From Treponema sp. (GTDB lineage: Bacteria; Spirochaetota; Spirochaetia; Treponematales; Breznakiellaceae), in contig JAIRTS010000004.1 in assembly GCA_031254795.1 (NCBI GenBank), forward strand, positions 1-10,728: DNA of 10,728 nucleotides. Reading direction: 5' to 3'. Shown here in pieces: positions 4,992 to 10,728 of the stretch. The translations under genes were made by a program, and so were the position numbers. The notes under the pieces were generated by a model that saw only the letters and a program-made list of their open reading frames with translations, ran no database searches and was not told the DNA's origin. The first letter of the stretch is position 1. Every line of letters starts with the position of its first letter.

Positions 4992-7900
4992 ATGGCAGAA
5001 AGAAAGAAAATCGGCTTGGTTCTCGCTTCAATACATACCGGCTCGGCGAGAGGCGTATGGTCGCATTTCGCTCAGGACGCGATGGCGGAAAAGGTGGACC
5101 TTTTTGTTTTTCCAGGCGGTAAACTCAACTCATTGAACGATCTTGAATACCTGCGGAATCCGATCTATGCGTTGGCGAACGCCCATAATCTAGAGGGATT
5201 GATAAGCTGGAGTTCTTCTTTGGGTTGTTCGTGTTTCTCGGAATTCCAAAATTTTCACCACGCTTTTGAACGTCTGCCCTTTATAACCATTGCGGACAAA
5301 CTCGAAGGGCATCCGTGCGTGCGTTTTGACGCATATGAGGGTATGAAAAACCTGACGCGCCACTTTATTAAGAACGGGGCGCGGAACATCGCGTTTTTAC
5401 AGGGACCGAACACCCACGCGTCGGCGATAGACCGGTACCTCGGATTCCGTGACGCGCTTGAAGAAGCGGGATTGCCTTACAACGCAAGGCTCGTGAGCGA
5501 TCCCTTTGATTGGAACAGTGGCTCTGTCGCATGCGCCCAGCTTTTTTCGGGGCGGGGGTTAAGACCAGGCGAGGATTTTGACACCCTGATAGGCTCAAGC
5601 GATCTGATGACCCTGCCCGCGATTTATTACCTTCAGAAACAAGGCTATTCCCAACCGGTTTGCTACCGCGCGGGCGGTTTTAACAACAGCACAGAAAGCA
5701 AGATAAAGCCTTTTTCAACTGTGGAAATACCCTATACAAAACTGAGCCGGGAATCGTTCAAAACACTTAAAACCCTGCTGGAAAGGCCGGCTTCACCCAT
5801 ATCCGATGCGACGTTGCAGTGCCGCCTTGTCATCAGAGAGAATGAGAGGCAAGGCGGCGCCTATGCCAAAGATGGGCTTATACAAAGAAGTTTGGATGAG
5901 GAAGAAAAAGAAGTCTTCGCGCTTCCCCTTGTCAACGCGCTTTTACAGGGGAAAGAAGACCTGTTTTTTGAAACGGTGTCGAAGCAGTTTATCGCATTTT
6001 TTGAATATCAGGAGGATATCGGCTATTCCTTTGAGGTGATCAATTATGTCTTTGAAAGGCTCTCTTCTTCCTTTGACGATAAGAAATTGAGAGCCATTGC
6101 CGCGGAAACATACCGGCTCGTTTCCGGCATGCAGGAGCAGCGCTATGTTCTGTTTCTGCATGAAAGGGAACAGCGGAACAGCGCGTTGAATTCCCTTAAA
6201 TGCGAATTGCTTGGGACAAAAGACAGAAAATCTCTGATAGAAAGCCTTGCGCGGTGCCTGCCGAAAATAGGCGTTTACACCGCGTGTCTGGCGCTTTACA
6301 AAGACGAGCATGTCTCGGAATGTATCGGCTGTTTTTCTTCGGCGGGGGTCAGCGACGGCGCCCAACTTTTCCCTGCCCGGCAGCTTTTCCCCGCTGGCAT
6401 TCAGGACCGCTATCAGAACGGAATCTTTTTGGTGCAGCCCCTGTTTATCGAAAACCAACCGCTGGGATATTTTGTTCACAATATCGAGTTCTTTGACGGA
6501 GTTATTCTGGAGGAGCTTCGATCCGCAGTGAGCAACGCTCTCAAGGGCATTTTTCTTTTTGAGGAAACGTACCGCGCGAAACAGCTTGCCGAACGAGCCG
6601 AACATGCAAAGACCGAATTTTTCGCCGCTGTGGGCAATAATTTAGATGAGCCGTTCAAGGAAGTGGTTGGCGCTATTAAAACGCTTGAGGCGAGCATACA
6701 ACCGGACGAAAATCCCGCGATACTCAAGGCGGTCAAGGCGCTCGAAAATGCCGCGAAAGAGCGACAAAACAAGGTTCACCGGTTGATAGGGTTGACGGTT
6801 TCCCAGACAGATGAAATTTCATTCAAGAAAACCCTGTTTAATATAAGCGACGTTCTGCCTGAGTTGGAAGGGGAGTTCCCCTTGTTGCAAGGAGATGAAG
6901 AGCGGCTTTCCGGCGTTTTCGCGCTTATCAGGACAGAATACAACGGTACCGTCAAAGCGCGTTATCGCTGGCAGGGGCTTGAAGTCCATTTTAACGGCTC
7001 CGGTGAGGGATTGGCGAAGCATATTTTTATTATGATAGAACGAATCATCCTCATGCACCACGGAACAATAGTCTGCGGCGAAGGGTATTGTTCGGTTACG
7101 CTTCCCTGGACGACATTTTCAGGACAAACGGCGGCGTTTCCGGCAAAAACCGAAGATGTTAAAAACAAGCGTATATTGCTTCTTTCAGACGTTCCTTTTG
7201 ACGCGAAGGCGGCTTTTGGCTTGCCTATTATAAAGAACATGGAAAAAGCGCCAAACGGAAAAACGGTGTTTATCCTGTGGAATGCCGATATTGCGGACAA
7301 GTTAGAAGAATCCCCCCCCTCCCTCCGCGCTGTTTCGGGTATTCTTGATTTGTTCAAATCCCACCAGGAATTCTTCCAAATTCCGTTTCTATGCTTTGGG
7401 AAAAGCCTGTCCGGCGAAACCATAAGCCACGCTTTAGAAGAAAGAAGCCGCCAGAGCAAAAAGAGCGCCGTTCTGTTCATCGGGACAAAGGACGACTTAC
7501 AGGTTGGCGAGCTGTCCAATGGAGAACTCCTCTCTTCATGGATAGACGGCGATGTACTGGTGCAGGTCGCTTCATCGGAAGACTTCATTAATACGGTGTC
7601 CAAAACCGCGCCTGATCTCATCTGTCTCGGCGTCATTGATATTGAGATGATAAAAACCGTCCGCAACCATCCGGTGACGGCAATGACGCCGGTCATCGTG
7701 ATACCTGAGCATATCACGGCGCCCGAAGCGGTGAAGGAACTCGGCAAATACTCGCGGGTGGTGTTGTGCAACCGGTCTGTCGCCGGTTCGCCCGCGTTCT
7801 GCGCCCGCGTACGGGCTATTGCGGCGGGAGACGCTATTCTTCCTTTATTTACCGGCGTACTGGTAAAAAAAGCCATTCTCTATTTCAATCAGCACGCGCA

Positions 7901-8162
7901 TTCTCATATTTTCCGGTGGAAACTCGCGGACGCGGTCGGCATTAGCGAGGATTACCTGACAAGGATTTTCCGCCGGGAAATGGGTATGTCTCTGTGGGAA
8001 TACCTCAACTATTACCGCGTGTTTATGGCTGTGGAACTGCTCATACATTCAGGCGACACCATAGCGCAGATAGCGGATAAAACCGGTTTTCAGGATCAGG
8101 CGTATTTCTGTCGCGTATTCAAAAAGATTTATGGCAAGTCGCCGGGCTGGCTTAGAAAATAG
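4992..8162 (+). CDS. Hybrid one-component regulator: LacI-type sensor, GAF-like, degenerate kinase and receiver segments, AraC DNA-binding domain
   Basis: 1056 residues, soluble, with no membrane segment or signal peptide. About 5-285 is a periplasmic-binding-protein-like sugar sensor of LacI/GalR type (KKIGLVLASI, ARNIAFLQGP, GFRDALEEAGL) but without the LacI helix-turn-helix. About 300-400 is helical, and 400-530 looks GAF-like. AKTEFFAAVGNNLDEPF (539-555) mirrors a histidine-kinase H-box, but Asn549 sits where the phospho-His should be. GSGEGLA (669-675) and a trailing VTLPW echo an ATPase G-box and final strand. About 825-945 resembles a receiver, with Gly880 in place of the phospho-Asp after PDLICL. 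955-1056 is an AraC domain with two helix-turn-helices (IAQIADKTGFQDQAYFCRVF). It is divergent from the kdu operon and upstream of the transporter, so it probably controls both; the effector is unknown. Confidence 0.9.
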   Translation: MAERKKIGLVLASIHTGSARGVWSHFAQDAMAEKVDLFVFPGGKLNSLNDLEYLRNPIYALANAHNLEGLISWSSSLGCSCFSEFQNFHHAFERLPFITIADKLEGHPCVRFDAYEGMKNLTRHFIKNGARNIAFLQGPNTHASAIDRYLGFRDALEEAGLPYNARLVSDPFDWNSGSVACAQLFSGRGLRPGEDFDTLIGSSDLMTLPAIYYLQKQGYSQPVCYRAGGFNNSTESKIKPFSTVEIPYTKLSRESFKTLKTLLERPASPISDATLQCRLVIRENERQGGAYAKDGLIQRSLDEEEKEVFALPLVNALLQGKEDLFFETVSKQFIAFFEYQEDIGYSFEVINYVFERLSSSFDDKKLRAIAAETYRLVSGMQEQRYVLFLHEREQRNSALNSLKCELLGTKDRKSLIESLARCLPKIGVYTACLALYKDEHVSECIGCFSSAGVSDGAQLFPARQLFPAGIQDRYQNGIFLVQPLFIENQPLGYFVHNIEFFDGVILEELRSAVSNALKGIFLFEETYRAKQLAERAEHAKTEFFAAVGNNLDEPFKEVVGAIKTLEASIQPDENPAILKAVKALENAAKERQNKVHRLIGLTVSQTDEISFKKTLFNISDVLPELEGEFPLLQGDEERLSGVFALIRTEYNGTVKARYRWQGLEVHFNGSGEGLAKHIFIMIERIILMHHGTIVCGEGYCSVTLPWTTFSGQTAAFPAKTEDVKNKRILLLSDVPFDAKAAFGLPIIKNMEKAPNGKTVFILWNADIADKLEESPPSLRAVSGILDLFKSHQEFFQIPFLCFGKSLSGETISHALEERSRQSKKSAVLFIGTKDDLQVGELSNGELLSSWIDGDVLVQVASSEDFINTVSKTAPDLICLGVIDIEMIKTVRNHPVTAMTPVIVIPEHITAPEAVKELGKYSRVVLCNRSVAGSPAFCARVRAIAAGDAILPLFTGVLVKKAILYFNQHAHSHIFRWKLADAVGISEDYLTRIFRREMGMSLWEYLNYYRVFMAVELLIHSGDTIAQIADKTGFQDQAYFCRVFKKIYGKSPGWLRK

Positions 8163-8166
8163 AGTC

Positions 8167-8190
8167 GCGCGGGAACTGATATTTCCGCGC
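8167..8190 (+). terminator. Stem-loop just after the regulator stop codon
   Basis: GCGCGGGAA (8167-8175) pairs with TTTCCGCGC (8182-8190), nine pairs with one G-U, around a 6-base loop, 4 bases after the stop. The position suits a terminator, but AAATTCC follows rather than a T-run, so it may act only as an RNA 3' end stabiliser or be incomplete. Confidence 0.4.
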
Positions 8191-8228
8191 AAATTCCTTG
8201 TGAAAACGCAATTTTTCGCCGCAAAGCG

Positions 8229-8261
8229 CGCGTGTACGCAGCTCGCCCGCCGCGTATACGC
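8229..8261 (+). promoter_or_regulatory. Candidate activator site: two CGCGTRTACGC repeats 22 bases apart
   Basis: CGCGTGTACGC (8229-8239) and CGCGTATACGC (8251-8261) are a direct repeat with one mismatch, on the same helix face two turns apart, the layout typical of AraC-family binding sites. They end about 60 bases upstream of the permease -10. Assignment to the adjacent regulator is inference. Confidence 0.4.
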
Positions 8262-8319
8262 CCTCGAAAATCGCTGTCGGAAAAATCCAATAAACCGCCC
8301 GTATTTTATCATATTCCAA

Positions 8320-8328
8320 TGGTATACT
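8320..8328 (+). promoter_or_regulatory. Extended -10 promoter of the transporter operon
   Basis: TGG-TATACT (8320-8328) is an extended -10 element (TGN plus 5 of 6). No good -35 lies 16-18 bases upstream, which would suit an activator-dependent promoter. The imperfect palindrome TATTCCAATGGTATA (8312-8326) overlaps it and could be an operator. Confidence 0.5.
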
Positions 8329-8350
8329 CACTTTTCAAGAGGTTGGTAAT

Positions 8351-9277
8351 ATGGGAAAAGTGGTAAAATCCGGAACGAAATTGGGACGGGAACTTCGCCG
8401 GCACCTTTCGGTGTATCTGCTGTTGATCATCCCATTGACGTACTATATTATTTTTAAGTATATCCCGATATGGAACGGACAAATCGCTTTTAAGGATTTT
8501 ATGCCTCTTGACGGCGTTGTGGGAAGCAAGTGGGTTGGGGTTCAACATTTTATAACGTTTTTTCATTCATTCTATTTCTGGGAATTGTTGCGGAACACAT
8601 TGTTTTACAGTTTTGGAAAACTTATTGTCAGCGTGCCAGCCGCAATCCTTTTGTCCGTCGCGCTTTATGAATGCATCCATCTTAAACTAAGCAAAATCGT
8701 TCAAACTTTGGCGTATCTTCCGCACTTTTTGTCATGGGTTATCATGTACGGCATTCTGCTGGTGTTGCTCGCGCCCGGCGACGGCATTATAAACGACATG
8801 CTTAAAATGTTCAACAAACAACCAGTCGCTTTTTTGACGGACACAAAAACTTTTCCGTGGATTGTGATTCTCTCTGACGCATGGAAGGAAATGGGGTGGA
8901 GCGCCATTATATTTATCGCGGCGCTTATGGGCATTGACCCTTCTCTTTACGAGGCTGCGGTGGTTGAAGGCGTAAGCGCCTTCCAGAAGGTGTGGTACAT
9001 CACGTTGCCCTCTATCCGTCCGGTTATCGTGATGGTGGTGCTTTTGCGGCTCGGCACCATCCTTGACGCGGGCTTCAACCAGATATTCATGCTCTATTCG
9101 ATACCGGTTTACAGTGTGGCGGATATCATCGACACGTGGGTATACCGGCAGGGTTTGCTGGAATTTCAATTCGGACTTGCGACCGCTGTCGGAATTTTCA
9201 AAGGAATCATCGGCCTCTTTACCATCTGGCTGTCAAACTATCTGGTCAAAAAAGTGTCGGATTCTTCTTTATTTTAA
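8351..9277 (+). CDS. Carbohydrate ABC transporter permease, LplB/YtcP-partner type
   Basis: 308-residue inner-membrane permease of the sugar ABC family (binding-protein-dependent transport, MalF-like half). About six hydrophobic segments are visible: roughly 20-40, 82-105, 117-140, 171-193, 224-245 and 273-295. The cytoplasmic EAA loop that contacts the ATPase is at 201-220 (EAAVVEGVSAFQKVWYITLP), with Glu in place of the usual Asp in the DGA position. The N-terminus (basic residues, then SVYLLLIIPLTYYIIFKYIP) is typical of the LplB subgroup, which often imports complex or plant-derived oligosaccharides. The start at 8351 follows AGAGG at 8338-8342. It is the first gene of the transporter operon; the next permease starts 14 bases after its stop. 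The substrate is inferred from context to be uronide oligosaccharides. Confidence 0.92.
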   Translation: MGKVVKSGTKLGRELRRHLSVYLLLIIPLTYYIIFKYIPIWNGQIAFKDFMPLDGVVGSKWVGVQHFITFFHSFYFWELLRNTLFYSFGKLIVSVPAAILLSVALYECIHLKLSKIVQTLAYLPHFLSWVIMYGILLVLLAPGDGIINDMLKMFNKQPVAFLTDTKTFPWIVILSDAWKEMGWSAIIFIAALMGIDPSLYEAAVVEGVSAFQKVWYITLPSIRPVIVMVVLLRLGTILDAGFNQIFMLYSIPVYSVADIIDTWVYRQGLLEFQFGLATAVGIFKGIIGLFTIWLSNYLVKKVSDSSLF

Positions 9278-9291
9278 CGATAGGAGTCAAT

Positions 9292-10221
9292 ATGAAAAAT
9301 ACGTACACCGCCTATGGGTACATGAAAATGACCATAAAAGGAAAAGACATTTACCTTACAATAGGAGATTTTGTCTTTTATGTGGCGCTTGACATTCTTC
9401 TAATATTTATACTGGTGATAGTGGCTATCCCCATGTGGAGCGTCATCACCTTGTCTTTCAGGCCGAATGATTTTATAGGGAGCAACCTTAAGGGCATGTT
9501 TTTGCCTCCGTGGATGTGGTCAACCGCCGCGTATGAGGCGTTGTTGGGAAACAACGGTTTTCTGAACTCGTTTCTGAACAGTCTTAAAATATTCGTATTC
9601 GGAGTGGCGACATCTCTATTTCTGACAATTCCGCTTGCCTATGTGCTTTCGGTCAAAACGCTGCCGGGCAGAAAATTTCTGAATATTCTTATTTTGATGC
9701 CGTACCTGTTCAATGTGGGCATTATTCCGGCGTATCTTGTGGTGACCAAACTTGGTTTGACCAATCATCTGGCGGCGATATTTCTGCCTGCGGCGATAAG
9801 CACGTATAATTGCCTCATCATGCGGGGGTTCTTTGAGGGCATTCCCGACGAGCTAAAAGAATCGGCGCGTATTGACGGTGCTTCGGAACTGCGCGTGTTA
9901 TTGAGCATCGTACTGCCGGTTTCCAAGCCCATATTGTTGACTATCGGCCTTTATTATGGCGTCTCGTTCTGGAACGACTTCTTTCACGCGATGCTCTACC
10001 TCAATAATAACAATTTGCAACCATTGCCCATATTGCTTAGAAACATTCTTATGGCAAGCGGAATGAACGAATTTGTCGAGGTGCGCGCGTTTGGCAACGC
10101 AAATGTTCAGGCGATAAAAGCGGCGAGCGTGTTTATGTCGGCGATCCCAATGATCATCGCGTATCCGTTTATTCAAAAATATTTTACCAAGGGAACCATG
10201 CTAGGCAGCGTGAAAGGATAA
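9292..10221 (+). CDS. Carbohydrate ABC transporter permease, LplC/YtcP (MalG-like) type
   Basis: 309-residue inner-membrane permease, the second half of the transporter channel. Hydrophobic segments lie near 27-52, 97-120, 128-152, 160-178, 212-228 and 277-295. The EAA loop is at about 190-213 (ESARIDGASELRVLLSIVLP) and the C-terminus KYFTKGTMLGSVKG is the characteristic end of YtcP/LplC-type proteins. Start choice: ATG at 9292 has TAGGAG at 9281-9286. A longer frame from 9136 reads through the end of the upstream permease and is rejected. No ATPase gene is present; this transporter class commonly shares an MsmK/UgpC-like ATPase encoded elsewhere. The binding lipoprotein follows. Confidence 0.92.
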   Translation: MKNTYTAYGYMKMTIKGKDIYLTIGDFVFYVALDILLIFILVIVAIPMWSVITLSFRPNDFIGSNLKGMFLPPWMWSTAAYEALLGNNGFLNSFLNSLKIFVFGVATSLFLTIPLAYVLSVKTLPGRKFLNILILMPYLFNVGIIPAYLVVTKLGLTNHLAAIFLPAAISTYNCLIMRGFFEGIPDELKESARIDGASELRVLLSIVLPVSKPILLTIGLYYGVSFWNDFFHAMLYLNNNNLQPLPILLRNILMASGMNEFVEVRAFGNANVQAIKAASVFMSAIPMIIAYPFIQKYFTKGTMLGSVKG

Positions 10222-10225
10222 ATAT

Positions 10226-10231
10226 AGGAGG
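10226..10231 (+). promoter_or_regulatory. Strong ribosome-binding site ahead of the lipoprotein gene
   Basis: AGGAGG sits 4 bases after the permease stop and 6 bases before an ATG at 10238. That ATG is in frame with the signal peptide at 10385 but 49 codons upstream of it, so the best ribosome site is now separated from the natural N-terminus by the inserted element. Confidence 0.75.
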
Positions 10232-10252
10232 TTTATAATGTTTACAATGAAA

Positions 10253-10390
10253 AACATGAGCCTTTCCCAAAACTCCAGGTTTGGGAAAGTAGATTTAAAG
10301 GGAAAAAACGGGCTTTTCGCTGTTTCTTCCAAAACCTTTTCCAAAAGCAACCCAGACGCAGTTCGCGTTTTTGAAAAGGTTCAAATGAAA
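10253..10390 (+). repeat. In-frame palindromic element near the start of the lipoprotein gene
   Basis: 138 bases (46 codons) lie between two copies of AATGAAA (10246-10252 and 10384-10390), a possible target duplication. The element has two hairpins: CTTTCCCAAA (10262-10271) with TTTGGGAAAG (10280-10289), and 10333-10346 with 10368-10381 (13 of 14 pairs). It shares GAGCCTTTCCCAAAAC, GTAGATTT and GCAGTTCGCGTTTTTGAAA-like words with the repeat ahead of kduI. The frame stays open throughout. The element's last arm also supplies an AAAGG (10375-10379) 5 bases before the ATG at 10385. Confidence 0.7.
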
Positions 10391-10728
10391 GCCATAAAAA
10401 AAGTGGTTTTTCTCGCAATAGCGGCGGTGTTGTTGTTCGTAAGTTGCAGTAAAAAGAGCGGAGCCGATGAGGGCGACGCGCCCGTTACCATTGAACTATG
10501 GTATGGGGCTGCGGTTACCGAGGCGGGTCCTCCGCCAGCGGATTGGAAGGTGTTCCAGATCATCAAGGAAAAGCTCAACATTATTCTCGTACCAACAGCG
10601 TTGCCTTCTAATGAATCGGATCAGGACGTGAAGATACAGGCGGCGGGCGCTTCCAATACCCTGCCCGATCTGTTTATGGTGCGCCGTGATCCGTGGCTCA
10701 ACCTGCTCCGCGCGAGTCTTATCGCGCC
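10385..10728 (+). CDS. Solute-binding lipoprotein of the sugar ABC transporter, N-terminal part (partial)
   Basis: Runs off the window; about 114 residues are visible from this start. MKAIKKVVFLAIAAVLLFVS is a lipoprotein signal peptide with the lipidated Cys at residue 21 (relaxed box FVSC, common in spirochaetes), then a Lys/Ser/Gly-rich linker and ITIELW-like start of the mature domain (VTIELWYGA). Further on, AAGASNTLPDLFMV matches the family 1 extracellular sugar-binding proteins of LplA type, which capture oligosaccharides for the two upstream permeases. Start is uncertain: ATG 10385 begins the signal peptide and has a weak AAAGG 5 bases ahead, whereas ATG 10238, behind a strong AGGAGG, adds 49 residues encoded mostly by a palindromic element. 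Without the element the protein would read MFTMKAIKK and use the strong site. Confidence 0.85.
   Translation, partial: MKAIKKVVFLAIAAVLLFVSCSKKSGADEGDAPVTIELWYGAAVTEAGPPPADWKVFQIIKEKLNIILVPTALPSNESDQDVKIQAAGASNTLPDLFMVRRDPWLNLLRASLIA

Noticed and set aside
4822..5136. 104-codon plus-strand frame overlapping the regulator start
   Set aside because: It runs into the regulator gene in another frame, has no ribosome site and no family resemblance.
6962..7876. 304-codon minus-strand frame antisense to the regulator
   Set aside because: Low-complexity Ser/Thr/Arg-rich translation without domain features; the regulator frame on the other strand has clear domains.
9136..9291. Longer start for the second permease
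   Set aside because: It overlaps the end of the first permease in another frame; ATG 9292 has TAGGAG at proper spacing and gives the usual length.

Overview
The window looks like chromosomal DNA from an anaerobic spirochaete, most plausibly a termite-gut-type Treponema relative. This is inferred from the roughly balanced base composition, the LplB/YtcP-type sugar ABC transporter with a lipoprotein binding component, the very long sensor/AraC regulator, a relaxed lipobox, and dispersed hairpin repeats. No 16S rRNA or other taxonomic marker is present, so the assignment is tentative. No RNA genes, CRISPR arrays or transposase genes were seen.

Layout. (1) 1-420, plus strand: the 3' end of a GltA/NfnB/SudA-type flavoprotein oxidoreductase. 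It converges with the next block across a hairpin-rich, gene-free stretch (421-662). (2) 663-4446, minus strand: a four-gene operon transcribed kduI - kduD - KDPG aldolase (fused to a C-terminal VOC-like domain) - kdgK. (3) 4447-4991: a 545-base divergent intergenic region holding two palindromic repeats and outward-facing promoter candidates. (4) 4992-8162, plus strand: a 1056-residue soluble regulator made of a LacI-type sugar-sensor domain, a GAF-like region, degenerate kinase-like and receiver-like segments, and a C-terminal AraC DNA-binding domain. (5) 8351-10728, plus strand: two ABC permeases and the start of a solute-binding lipoprotein that runs off the end.

How it fits together. The operon encodes the complete route from 5-keto-4-deoxyuronate, the product of pectin/uronan lyases and unsaturated uronyl hydrolases, to central metabolism: KduI isomerises, KduD reduces to 2-keto-3-deoxygluconate (KDG), KdgK phosphorylates to KDPG, and the aldolase cleaves to pyruvate and glyceraldehyde-3-phosphate. 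The transporter probably imports uronide-containing oligosaccharides and the regulator probably senses a sugar in this pathway. No lyase or unsaturated uronyl hydrolase lies in the window.

Most notable: a hairpin-rich element that appears inserted in frame at the 5' end of the binding-protein gene and shares sequence with a hairpin abutting the kduI ribosome-binding site; a regulator whose phosphorelay-like segments lack the expected His and Asp; an apparently leaderless start for that regulator; and a decayed copy of the aldolase 3' end lying between the aldolase and kdgK.
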